From contig NC_047076.1 in assembly GCF_902459465.1 (NCBI RefSeq), forward strand, positions 10,424,146-10,488,145: a stretch of 64,000 nt of DNA, written 5' to 3'. Below, piece after piece: positions 1-13,300 of this stretch. The notes below the pieces were generated by a model that ran no database searches, was not told where the DNA came from, and saw nothing but the letters and a program-made list of their open reading frames with translations. The stretch is from Asterias rubens (lineage: Eukaryota; Echinodermata; Asteroidea; Forcipulatida; Asteriidae). The first letter of the stretch is position 1; each line of letters starts with the position of its first letter. The position numbers and the translations under genes were made by a program.

Positions 1-320
1 TGTATAAAATAACAAACCAGTGAAAATTTGAGCTCAATCGGTCATGGAACTTGCGAGATAATAATGAAAGAAAAAACACCCTTGTCACACGAAGTTGTGT
101 GCGTTTAGACGGTTGATTTCGAGACCTCGAGTTCTAAATCTGAGGTCTCAAAATCAAATTAGTGGAAAATTACTTCTTTCTCGAAAACTATGGCATTTCA
201 GAGAGAGCCGTTTCGCACAATGTTTTATACCATCAACCTCTCCCCATTACTCGTCACCAAGAAAGGTTTTGTGCCAATAATTATTTTGAGTAAAATTACC
301 AATAGTGTCCACTGCCTTTA
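1..320. repeat. Main MITE family, truncated by window edge
   Basis: Ends in AATTACCAATAGTGTCCACT followed by GCCTTTAA, the right terminus of the repeat seen complete at 19306-19694 and elsewhere. It carries the internal diagnostic stretch 'GAGACCTCGAGTTCTAAATC' and 'TGAGGTCTC', an inverted pair inside the element. Confidence 0.85.
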
Positions 321-954
321 AAGTTTCCTCAAGCAGTTCAGTAAGCTGTACCATGGATGTACCAACTTCTTTTATAGGACTTGATCATCATCAAATTGGT
401 CATGAAATCAAGACACAGATGTAGTAAAGAGGTCAAGATGAGGAGAGACATCCTTGGAAGGATCTTAAGGACAAGCCAGCCAGGCATGTAGCAAGGACAT
501 CACATAATATGTAACACCTGTGTCTCAGTCCATAGATGCCCTTGAAAAAAATAGTTACCATTTAGGTTCCTAATTAGCCTAATTATTGAAAACAGTCTTG
601 AATCTTTATTGCACAAAATGCATACTGTGCAGTAACTACCTGAAAGAAATTTTTATGCTCGGTGAATTGCTTGAAAGGGTTTAGGAACTTTTGGTTTGAT
701 CCGATAGCACCATGTGTTCCACAGTTCCACAGCGCAAAGGTTTGTGTAAAACTTGAGGCATGTTCACAAAAATGGAGTGCAGCCCAGCACTGTTAAAAAT
801 GAGAGCATACACATGGTGCTTTCAGATCAAAGAAGATGGATTTGAGACATACCCATGTGATTGTGAGTGGACATGACTACCTACATGTGGTGTGGTATGC
901 CTTGATTGATCACAGACTGGTTATCACAGTGGAACGCATCATGGGTAAGCTTTC

Positions 955-1335
955 TGGACTGTACCACATGCTTTAATTGGAAGAGTTCATACTAATATAA
1001 GGACAACATCTGAAGGGGCACCAAGGCCACAGTAATAGGGGCGACAGAAGGCATGGTCTCCATGACCTCTGTGTATTTCTAGTCCTGATTATTTCAGACT
1101 TGTTGGTTGTACTCTACCACATGCCCTAATTGGAAGAATCCACACTAATAAAAGGAAAACATCTGCAGGGGCATAAAGGCCACAAGCTGGGCATTATGGC
1201 CTCTATGATCCAGGCCTGATTATTGTAAACTTTGACACATATTTTGGTGTTCAGAGTAAGCATTCTCAGTACGCTTGTTAGACTCTACCACATGCCCTAA
1301 TTGGAAGAATCCACACTAATAAAAGGACAAGGAGC
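955..1335. repeat. Degenerate tandem repeat, 3 units of about 155-170 bp
   Basis: The block 'CTACCACATGCCCTAATTGG' followed by 'AAGAATCCACACTAATA' recurs near 960, 1115 and 1285, each time followed by a similar 'AAGGACAACATCTG'-like stretch. The first unit is the most diverged. No function is visible. Confidence 0.7.
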
Positions 1336-4324
1336 CAAACTATGATGTTAGTAACATCATCTCAGTGAGTGTTTGCTCGACACTGCTGGCTCTGACATTG
1401 ACTGTGCCTCATTTTACTCTACTCATCATCAAAGACTGTAGACAGACCGCCCAGCAGCCATGACCTGACCCTTGGGTCACAACCTGACCTCAAGGGGTCC
1501 CTGGAATGCACAAATGAAGTCAGCAGGGATCTAATTGTTGCTTGCTGATGGACGGAATAACTTTGTTCCTTTGAGCTTGGAAAAATCTTTGGTACCTGAG
1601 TGGAAGGCACTGTTGAAATGTGGCCGTCCTAGTGGAGTGGCTAGTTACTTATAGGGGACTAATGTGGGCGTATATGGCTGTGATTTGGTGATAAGTACAT
1701 TTGTTGAAAGAGACGGGGGAAGAAAATTGGAAATCCAAGTTTTTGCAACTTACACAACTTTCTTTACTCTCTGAGAGTAAAGTAGTTACTGACAGATTAA
1801 AATTGAGATTGCAAAGGCCAGTGATTGATTACAAAATAAAAAAAGAAAGACAAATTACAGGATTGATGATTGATGGGCAAATATAAAGCGCTGACACTAT
1901 GAATTTATACACAGCCAAAATAAAGACCAGAACCTTGTTTTCATCGAAACAAAAACAGACTGACTTGGAAGGAACACTGCACAACATACAAAACAAAATT
2001 TTATTTCCTTGCAGTGTTCACAGTTAGCAGTAAGCAGGAAAATATAATACAATGCAAGCAACTGGTAATCTCAGATAGTGGAATGTCAATCAGAAAATGT
2101 TCACAAGAAACATTTTCCACCTGAAAGTGGGTTTGATGACATACATTTATGACCGACATTGCTGTAGATATAGTCTCAAAAGTATTCTCAATTCAAAGCG
2201 CAGAAAAATTGTTTTTATCGCATACAGCTAGATGCGCATTGTACATAACAATATGCAATGTGTGTCCTCAGCATTTACCACAGGTGTAGGGTGCACAGTT
2301 AGCTTTCAATAGAACCCCAAAACACACAATAAATGGTCACCTGTGCTGACAGACTGTCTCTTTTCATAGGAACAGTTTGCACACCAATTATGCACTAGCT
2401 CCCATTATTATACTTGGAAATACACAGCAGGCCAAGAATCGTGTCAAAAACACACACACAAACCATGATCTCTTTGAGTCTTCGAATTGGTGTACGAATC
2501 AAAAGAAAAAACTAAGGCATGTGTCGTGGTATTCCAAGGCACTTATACACACATATCAGGTAGCCAAGCAATTAATATTGTGGAGAGTTTCCCCTCTTCT
2601 AAATAAAGAGAAACTTACAGTGGGACCTGCCCATTGAAAAAGACCTGGATTGGGTTTCAGTCCTGCCAGTGGATTATTTTCCAGCCGTTGGTCTCGGTGG
2701 AAGAGGCTTTTAGCTGGGAAAACATGGCATGACAAAGGGGCCGGGGTTCTGAGGGTTCGCTAGAGCGCTCTACTGGGTCGGTGAAAGGGGAGCTGGGTAG
2801 GGTAGTGATACAAGAGTCTGATTGGGAAAGGAATCAGAGAGTCTCTGGAGACAGCTTGGGCTCCTGTGAATAGCAGGAAACTCAAGGGAGTGGTTTCTTA
2901 TAAAAGATGCTGGGCTGAGAATAGGACTGATTAGTGATATTCGTGTGAAGTAATAAAATAAATGATGCCACGATGTGCATGTGAACTTGTGTCAGATCTG
3001 GTCTTTTTTGACTTTGTGCTTAATGTACATTGTATGTAATAAATGGGTTAATGGATAAACACTTAATTAGGTCAATAAACAAAGTATGCCTTCAAGGATA
3101 AGGGAAGATCAAAGCCACTTGGATTAACTAAAGTAGTTGAAGCATTGTATCATATATTTATGGTACATAGTGCAGGATCGAGCCTCGATAATGCAACACA
3201 AAACATAAAACAATGACAAGGAAATTTACATATAATTTACGAAAAGCAATTGTTACAAACCTCAATAAGCTAATGAGTTTTTTAAAGTCCCTTTCAAATC
3301 TGAAGAGAGTCAGCTTGACAAATATGACTAATTGACCACACATTCCAAGAACATGACTATTTACTTAATTTCCAGACCACTGGATCAGTTAGCATACACA
3401 TAAAAAAAACAAGCAAAGTTGAAGTTTAAAGATAAAAGATGGGTTTCTGAAATATATTGTTGTGATTATAGTTTCTTCAGAGCATTATGTAAGAAATTCA
3501 GCATTGAGGTGCAATTTGCAGACCACATCACAAGAACATCTTGGAACCCTCTTACTTGCTCCTAGGTGCGGTAACATGCATAACACAACTTATGTATCAG
3601 CTCAACTTTCATACAACCTGAGATCATAAAATTTATTATCATTACACCAGAGCTTGAGTTGACCGCTAATTAGCCACTACTAATCTACATTGAACACGTA
3701 ATCTATTAAAGACACACACATGCATGAACATCCCCCTAATGTCTTAAATGCTGTGCATTGTTTACATACATTATGTAGTAACGGTAGTAAGCACTGTGCT
3801 GATGTGCACTGTGCAAGATGTGCTGATGTAACACATTTAATTTGCCTTATTACTATGTATTGAATAGGAGGGGGGTACCACATTTCTTTTTGAAGAAGTC
3901 TGAATAACGAATTCAGATATAAGCTACCTTCAAAAGATAGCCTGCCTTTAAATCTTAGAAAATATAAAGGTATCTTTTATCAAGAACTTCACAGAGAAGA
4001 TTGTTTGATACAAAAGGTTGAATAAATGGTCAAATTTAATTAGCAATATTCCATCTTCCTGGGTCACAACAATAGTGTTCCATTCAATAGAGGGTTATGA
4101 GCAATACAGATCCATGTACGTGTGACTCTGAATGAAGCAAACCATTCCCACTCATTCTGAACAGTTTGATTATAACGGATTTCTAAGATGTGTTTTTCTT
4201 CGGCTATTGACAAATTATTTCATATTTTAATTTACCTCCTTCCCAAGAGGCAGCTCCTCGTATAATAGGACCTACATGGAGAGAGCATGTTTTATACAAT
4301 CCATATTAGTTTATAAATCCTTAC

Positions 4325-4399
4325 CAGTGACATTGGGCAGTTGTTTCTTAGGTTGGACAGATGCTGTCTCCTTCCTGGTGCTGAGGCTTCTAAAGCCAT
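4325..4399 (-). CDS. RECK: RECK-like exon 3
   Basis: Flanked by CTTAG and GTAAGG, 25 codons in phase 0. It ends with HLSNLRNNCPMSL, which matches in spacing and partly in sequence the segment after the first CC-knot of RECK. It is separated from exon 2 by a 15.3 kb intron, so on its own it is the least secure of the three exons. Confidence 0.62.
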
Positions 4400-7300
4400 C
4401 TAAGATAATCAAGAAAAGAACAGAGAAATACTAAGTTATGATCTGAGCAGACCAGAATGTAAATGCCTAGAATTTCATCTTTAGAGGGCAAGGCACTTGG
4501 TGTTCCGAAAATGTGCATAAAATAACAAAGCTCTGATTTTTTTTTTACTCATTGGTCTTTGAAGTTGCAAGAAAATAACGAATTGTCACCCTTGTTTTGT
4601 ATGCTTTCAGATGCATAATAAAAGGCTTCAGGCCTGAAGTCTTTTATTATTTGAATGAGCAATTACCTCTTTCTCAAAAAAAAATGTTACCTCACAGAGG
4701 GAGTCGTTTCTCACATCACCAGCTCTCCATTGCTCGTTACCAAGTAAGTTTTTATGCTAAAATTATTTTGAATAATTACCAATAGTGTCCAGTGCCTTTA
4801 AAGTAAACAGACACTTTTAGAGAGGCGTCAACCAAGGCCAAGACTAAGGCAACAGAAGCCATTGCCTACGTACATAGCATTCATATAATTCATTGCCTAA
4901 TAATATCCATTGCCCAATGTGCATGGATTTATGATTCATTTGAACAATACTGTAAAAAGAACCAAGTGAACAATCACATAAAATTGCAAATTTTAAAAGT
5001 TTCGGTTTGGTAATCCAAGTTGATGCTCAGTTATTCAGGCATTGTAAGTTCAGTTAAAAAGGCACCAACCAAAACCAAATTTTACACTATTGTTTGTTTC
5101 AAAATATGACTTTGATTAATTTCTTGACAGTTGAAATGGGAATAACATACAAGAATATCAGTGGGTATTGTACCATGGAGGTAGAATATTTCTACCTCCA
5201 TGGTTGTACCCTGGCTAAAGCCAAAATCCTCCCCATTGATTTGACTGGTTTTGATGGATCATGGAAGATGGATTTGATATTTTACTTTGAAAACCAACCA
5301 TGCTTAACTTTGGTAGTGAGTTACCATACATTGTGAATTTCATTGAGCAGTTGTTACTCAAAATGCTGCAGGGTAAAAAGCTAAGTAAATTGTATACCCA
5401 TACATCAATAACATAAATTTAACAACACAGTGTGTCCAAATGTACCATCTCTAAAGAAACTAAACATATTTGGTTCAGTGCAGTTCCAACTTTTCTGAAC
5501 GCTTTTGTTGCATATGTAGGTGGTTTTTCCGGTGCTGGGTGTGAGCAGATGTGGTGTTAATATCCTTATTTTGGGTAAATTTATTTTATTTCGTTTTTAA
5601 ATGAACAAGTTTTCTGATTTTACTTAAAATACTTGTTTTAAAACTGTGTCAGTTAGTTTTGGTAAATGTCAAACGCCCGTTTCCTCACTTAGTGTTTCCC
5701 AACATGCATAAAATAACAAATCTGTGCAAATTTTGGCTTAATTCATTTGCCATCCAAATTGCAAGAACATAAAATATAAAAAATAGAATTCTGTGCTTTC
5801 GGAACATGCTTGCCTCAGATTCAAATTTTGGAGTACAAAATTACCTCTTTCTCTAACACTTCAAAAGAGGGGTCGTTTCTAACAGTGTTTTTTAATAACA
5901 ACATTTCAGTACTCGATATTACCGTAATTTTCGGATTATAAACCGCGCGGCGTATAAACCGCACTTCCTCAAAATAAACAAAAAAAATATTTAGGTGTCG
6001 GCGTATATGCCGCGCGGCGTATAAACTGCGATCAAAATAAAAAAATAAAATGAAAAAACTAACCTCAAAACACGGAAGTGAAGTACGCAAACCTGCCGCG
6101 TTACGGGTGATTTTTTATCTCACGCTATCAGTCCTGAGTTATATTTTTTTTCCATCAACAACCCTTTTCAAGAATTTGAGATTTGATGATCGGTTGTGTT
6201 GGCCATGTTTTGTGAACTTCTTTGGCAACAAACTCTCCGTGAATCAAAGATCGGTCGGCAACGCACACCGAGAAATAGTTGAACTTTGCCCTGCATCGCA
6301 TCGCCCTCTGTTGACAAAAGTTGTTCACGTTTGATTAGACTGGGCCCCGAGCCTCGAAGCGTGGGTCAGACGTTCAAGCTCCCCGTTGTACAATGGGAAG
6401 CCGCTCTACTCGATCCGTCCGAAGTCTAGCCAAGATTTTATGAACGGAACTATCACCGGCCAATCAACAACGGCCAATCATCAAACGGCCAATCACCGCA
6501 TGCGTGAACACTTAGGGGCCGTGCTTGTTTGCGGTCCTCTTTGTGGCGATGTGCAGTGACAGGCAGGCGGCACATCAGTCAGTCTTGTATAGTTGCTGCA
6601 ATGTGGGAGTTGCGTCGTATAAAGTGGAAATGTATTGAAGTTTACACTATTGATGGTAATTGAAATGATCTATTATAGGATAGCATTCTTTTTGTAAGCT
6701 GGCAGCACCCCTTTTGCGGGACCACATAATTGTTTGTGTTGGATAATTATTGATGAAAGTTACAACTGAAAATACGTTTATTATTGTGATGCTGAAAAAA
6801 TCCAATATTAATTTTAAAAATTGACAAAATTTAATCCTATTTTATTTATAGGTAAGTGAGTTCGTGTTGCTTGCAATTAAAATTAACTTCAGACAGTGCG
6901 TGGCCGTACCATCGTTTTAACATAGGATTCGTCTGCAGAAGCAGTGAGTGATAAAGAAACAGTGCGAAGATTTATATCCAAGGAATCCTTTGCCTTCCGT
7001 TTTGTTTAAATAGAAAATAGACAAAACCAAAACCAAACGGTCCTTTTCAGGGCTGCCACAACACAAACGAGAGTATTATATGACTGTTGTTTCTGTTTAC
7101 AATGTATATAGGAACATTTTTTAAACATGCAAAATTCCTTTATAAAATATAAAAGAAATAACAATGGGGACGGCTAAAGTTTTTCCCTCATCTTATTGTA
7201 TAGCGGTAGTAATGAAACAAAATGCGCTACATTATTGTTTGCGTAATCACAAGGACAGGGGATTCACTTTTATTAAACATCGGAGTAGATGGGAAATAAG

Positions 7301-10300
7301 GTTGAAATGGGTCTTTCAATAAGGGAATTAAAGTAAGGTGGTTGGCCGGTGTTTCTCCCTCCCCTTTTATTGTAGTCCCACAACGAGGATCCACAATAGA
7401 TTATTGCAACGACGGACGGGCGGACGGACGTAGCGTGTGTGTATGTAGTAATGTATCATGTAGCGTGCACATTAAGCACATGTACACACATGCGAGTTCG
7501 TAAAGCTAGCAATCTGTTAATTGCGCTGCTCAATCTCGAGATTGCACAACAGATGTTGGTGGCACCGCATTGAGCAATGTTCGCCGACGGGTTGCGCTAC
7601 GCCCTCGCATTTGCGTCGCCTGGAAATAAAATTCCCAATGTTACTGGACTCAACAATCAGGGCAGGTTGAAAGCGTTTTGTTTGATCCCCCTGGAGCGGC
7701 ATAGTTCTTTGCGTACGTCCATTCACCATTCTGCTGTTGCGGTGTGCGTGGTTGAGCTGAAGAAACCGCTGGCTGACACGAGTGTAGCCTGGATGTCTGA
7801 CGTCAGTATATAAAGATCGTGGGAAAAATAGACAGGGGACGAGTTTATTTTGCTGAGACACGAGTATAGCTTGAATGTCTGACGTCAGCAGGTAGAGATC
7901 GCTAGGATAAATAGACGGGCACCAGTCTAGTCTAACCCGAGTTGCGCTGAGAGGGGGAGCTAGCTAGCTGAGGGCGGTTGATAAACGTTTTACAAAGGAA
8001 ACATGGAATACAATTGTGGTGGGATTTTCAACAGGTTTTTGTCATCACACAGGCAGGTTTTTGTTCTCGTTTAAGAAAAAAAACCAACATTATTTAGAAT
8101 ATTTTACAAACGATCTTTCTTTTTAAAAAAGCCGTTTTTTTCCTTAAATATTTATACGTCGGCTTACAAGCCGCCCGGAGAATAAAGGAGTTCAAAAAAA
8201 TGTCAAAATCAACATATAAACCGCAGTTTATAATCCGAAAATTACGGTAAGTAACTTTTTGTGGTTATTAACTTGTGGAGCAGTTAATGAAAGTATCTTC
8301 CTGAACAGATCCAGATTTGTTGCTATGCTCCGTCATGACACCATGTTACACATTCGATCGCCCACATAGAGTCTAATAAAGTATCAATATGATTGTTTGA
8401 TAATCAAAGACATTGCCCGTCTTCTTCCCTAGGCTATTGTTCGGATGATCACATCAACATTTCCTGTTGCCTTTCATTTAATTAAACAGCCCTTAGTCTT
8501 AGAAAAAATATATCAGATTGGTTGTGAAACTAGTCTGATTAGCCAGGCTTCAATGAAACCCTTTGTTTCCCATATAAGGGAAACTAGGACCTTATGTAGG
8601 CAAAGTATTTTTAATCATACAATTTCAATTTGGTTCATATTGAACCGGCTTCATTAGGTGTTCGGGCAAAAGCCCGAACAACTCTTTGTTATTGTTTTTT
8701 TTTTTTTTTTTTTTAGTTTTTTGTCTTCTTCTCAGAGTCGATTGTCCGCAAGATAAAGCAAAGTTGCGAAGGTTGCATAGAGTTGAAACTTTGCATGCAG
8801 GTAGACAACGACCAGTAGATTATACTAAAGTTGTTACGTCACGATGACGTCATCAGTTGACGAGATACACTAATTCAAAGTTTATTATTTCAAAAAATCA
8901 TAACTTTTGATCTACATAAGGTTTTTTTACAATCAATACATCGTCGGAAAGGGCATTAAAAACTCCGTAAACACCTCACAGACATGACCCCATTTTGATT
9001 CTGTCTTCCGGCTGAAAAGAGAGGTTGAAAATTTCAAAATTCACGTCTGAAAAACAACGTAAATCCCCCGTTGGTATGTGCATAAACATTACACTTAGGC
9101 ATACACACAACGTGTAGTGTATTAGCTGTGCGGGAGAGTCACGCTCCAGTGATCATCCATTGAGCGCGAAAAAGCTTCATGTAGAATAGTCTTCGTTCAA
9201 GGCGTTTAACTTTTTGACCTTGTCTTCTGGTTCAAATCGAATTTATTGTACATTATCTACGACCGTACTGCGTTGATAACACCGGTTCCCGTCCGATCAC
9301 TGAAATTAAGCAAACTCGGGCTTGGTCAGTACTTGGATTGGAAATTTTGTATTATTAATTTTTTTATTTAATTTTTTCTTAAATAGCTTCGTTTTTAGTC
9401 TGTTTTCAAGGCGTTTTCAAGAAACATTTCCCATCGTTTAGTTAGTCTCTTCTCCAGTCGCCATTATTCATCATTCACATTTCCTCGATCACAAAAGCTA
9501 TTTTGACAATCTATACATCATATGAAAGGGCCTCACGTACTTCACAAAAATTGGTATGTTAGTGACCTTCTCCTGACCTTTTGACTTTTTTAAACCGGAA
9601 GTGCCTGTAAAATGCTTTGAAAAGACATTATTTAAAGGCTTTTAGGTTGAAATGTACACTTTTTGATGCTTTACCATAAAATTATTTCACATCGAGAAAA
9701 CTGTTTGGTTTTGATTTCTTTGCAATTTGACGAGCTATTAACAACACTTTTTCATTGATTCAAACACTGACCCAACAATAGCCGAACACCTAGTGTTTGT
9801 TTCCACATCTAGTTTCATTGTGTTTTTCTAATCCATGAGAAAAAATCACAGCAAAAACAACAATGTAACCCAAGATTCATCAAAGGTCATGAAAAACCCG
9901 TAGTGTAAACCTCACATTTAGTAAAACGTATTATAAAATTAAAACTAGGATGATAGTTGGATGACAATTTTAGACAATTTTTTTTTGTATACTCCAAAAA
10001 ATTTTGATCTATGGTTTTGTAGGCCCTAATACATGCGGTATGGCAGACATTATCAATGTGCTTGCTCAATGTGCATCCCAAACACTACAATACAATTAAT
10101 GCCTTCCACCCCTACTCTCCAACCCCCCCCCCCCCCCACCCACCCCCAACTCCCTTCACCCTCAGGAATCTGTACCAACCAACGCCAAGTACTAGACAGA
10201 GTCTAACAGGCTTGCCCATGAGCAAATTTTTACACAACGTTATTACACACCTCACTGAATTAATTTGGACGAGCACCAAGAACTGGACTGTGATTGCATA

Positions 10301-13300
10301 TTTTTTTTTTCATTAGGGAAGGTCCAGGAGAAAAAAAAATCGATGTTGGCTACAAGATGGGCCAGTTGGCCTGAAGGAACTACAATGTTTGTGTGTGTAT
10401 AGTGAGCTATTAGGCTTTTACGCTGTCAGGGCAATCAATGACTGGGTCTGTTGAAGCTTCATACTTCTGCTGGTATTAACCTATTGGTTTATGTTGTTTT
10501 ATATGTTTTTAGTGCCATATTAAGCTATCCAGATCACAGACCTACTTAAGGGTACTGTCTTCTTGTAAACAAAATCTCTAGAATTAATAAAATCGTGTGA
10601 AAAACATACATTTTCAATCGTTACCCAAAATAAATAAACAATTTAAAAAACCTCTCACTCCAAACTGCAGAAATTGAAATGGAAGGATGCTAAAATAACT
10701 CAATTTGTTTACATGGCTTTTATAGTTAACTCAAATTTACCATGTCTACGTTAAATAAAGCAGGGACGGCACATTCAATCATAAGAAAGTAAATCACATT
10801 TGTTTTATGAAATGTACTTCAAGACGGTTCATTATGCGTACATTAGTGATAATTTGATTGCATCGGTTCAAGAAGAATTTCAAAATTGTCGTCTGTTGGT
10901 CCTCATCTGTACTTCAAGGAATTTAAAAAGGTACAAGATTTACACAAACACACAAGAGTAACTTAAGCGTTCACTTAACGGTAGCCTGTCAGTTTTCAAG
11001 CATTGAGGTACCATGCACTCCAAGAAAAAAAAAGGTCAAAAACAAACAGACGGAGCGGCATCTCAAAAGAGGGTCAGGCATGAATACACTGGCGCAAACC
11101 AAACCCAATGACAAACACTAGCGTTTCGCAGAGTGCTGAATAGATGGGAAAACATAGCCTACATTGGCAGGGCATTCTTGTGCCCTCACACATAGCTCCC
11201 TGCGCCTGTGTACACCATGCATATTGTTTACCCAAGAGCCTTGCCAGTTTTTCTTTCCATGGTTTGTTGATTTAGGGTTTAAAATCTTTCTAACTGGTGC
11301 CTCTACAGTTCTTGAGCTGGATTGTGTGGCCATGTTTTTTTTCTTTAGCAGTGCACTAGGGTTTCTGCATTCTTTAGTATTATTTCTTCCCAGCCACGGA
11401 TTGAGTTCTGTCCCTAGTGCTGCCAACTGAGCTGGCACTGTATGTCTCTAACTTGGGAATAAAGTAAAATCATGAAATACATTGTTCTTGACTGTCCATC
11501 AAATTTAGTTTATAGCTTCACTTCGTGCTGTTTTTGGATCAAGCATTTAGGATCTGTACGAATCAAGTCTCAGTATAAAATACACCCATTACAGAGCTTT
11601 ATTAAGTTATTTAAGAAACAGCTCCCTCTGAAGTGATGTAATTTTTCCAGAAAGAAGTTATTTTCTACGAGACCTCAGATTTGAGGTCTCGAAATCAACC
11701 ATCTAAAAGCAGCATTTGAAACTTTGCATGGTGGAAATACGATATGGACAGGTTTGGCTCACCATACATGTAGGTGATCCCACCATTATCCCATGCTGTA
11801 AATTAATAATTTGAATCAAATCATATTGCCCCCTTTTCCTTTATTATGGCGTATCCATAAACACTAAACCGCTTTTCATGCGCATGAGCAAAGCGAAGTA
11901 GCATGAAAGTTTATTTTTACAGAGTCTAAGAGAACCAAAACATGTGAGGCAATGCTAGGCAAATCATAAGCTGCATTCTACTTCTCAAACAAGATTACTT
12001 TTAAAAAGGAGATTTAGATATAATCTTGAAAGGAACCAACTTCCATTCTAATGTAAGATACAGACAACTAAAGTAAAACATACATCACCATGTATACATA
12101 CAGGGCCATATTTTGACTGTATGTCCATGAGTTTATACAGTTTCCTCGGGCTAAACCTAACATTGGTACAGACCATGACAATGACAGACCCATTTAACTT
12201 TAACAAAGCCTTAGACAAATAACTCTCTGCTGTTCCGACTAGCCCTAGTTCGATTAACCCAAGTCTAGTGGCATTTATCAGCAATTTCCTAGCGCAATAA
12301 TTATGTCATTTCCTGTTCAATGAAATAATTTATGATCCATAAAACGGTTGATGATTTTGACAAGTGTGTGTTATTATGTGCAAAGAAACCACCAAGACGT
12401 ATGGCAAACCAATTGAGAAAAGAGGTCAAGCGGAAATTTGTGTGCAAAGGTTTGGAGAAAAGAAATCCATTAAGGTTGATGGGGATTTTGAGTGAGTGTG
12501 ACAGTTGGCCTAAGTGTCATTATGGAGGGTATAAGAATTTTTGCTTGTTAGATTTATATATTCAGATAACTATGGATCAAAGTCTTGGGGGAAATGTTTT
12601 GAAAATTTGTTTTGGGGTATTAAGTATAAATCCTGGTTCATCCTGCGAATCCTGCGAATGCAAGTGCGGAGTGAATATTGACGTCACAAATGCACAAAGA
12701 ATAGTTCGCAAAAGTTGAGCTGTGCTCAACTTTTGCTCAACTTTTTGCAAGTTACTCGCAACAAAAACAGAGTTGCGATGCCAATATTCGCTCCGCATTC
12801 ACAGAGTATGAACCAGGCTTCATACTTTATACCAACTGATATTTCAAAACATTTCCCCAACAACTTTATACATTGTTTTACAATGGTTATTCTTCAGGCA
12901 GATGCACAAATTTAGGATCTAATTGTGCCACCTAATTAATTATTCTCCTTCAACAGTAATTATTTGTTATGTAGAATGAACGCAGTGCCCTATAAATTGA
13001 AACAAGGCTTATTTCTGTTTATCTGACTATGTTACAAAACAAAATAAGGTAACACATTTTGGGGGAAGAAAAACATGGCTTCTTTTTAAAATAATTGTAA
13101 TTTGGAGGTTTGGCAACAAACCTTAGCCTAGTGATATATAATTTTGAGAAAATAGGAAAATCGACTTCCACCAAAGCTTGATAGAAAACACAGTAATAAA
13201 ACGGCGAAGAACAAAATATATTAACTGTTTTAAAATAATTCCAGTTTCACACAAGCTGGGACACAATTATGCAGATTGGAAGTTGCCATAACATGAAAAT

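Larger units (their letters stand above)
1..4324. other. RECK-like intron 3 / left flank, no coding exon found
   Basis: This stretch lies downstream of the third RECK-like exon on the minus strand, so it should be intron 3 if the gene continues left. I looked for the next RECK exon on the minus strand and found none I could support. It holds the right end of a MITE (1-320), a degenerate tandem repeat (about 955-1335) and otherwise AT-rich DNA without recognisable genes. Short open frames here have no family features. Confidence 0.5.

Noticed and set aside
690-770. Minus-strand sequence with 'ALWNC', considered as the next RECK-like exon
   Set aside because: No good acceptor or donor around it, and the residues beyond do not follow RECK.
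7517-7861. 114-codon minus-strand frame within the 2.3 kb TIR element, considered as a transposase piece
   Set aside because: No transposase motif; an equally long frame lies opposite, and the block is a dispersed repeat.
9257-9340. Functional 5S rRNA gene
   Set aside because: The 3' third is missing and there are several substitutions in conserved blocks.
12332-12718. 128-codon plus-strand frame
   Set aside because: Its last third is the palindromic MITE at 12630-12835 and the rest has no recognisable feature.
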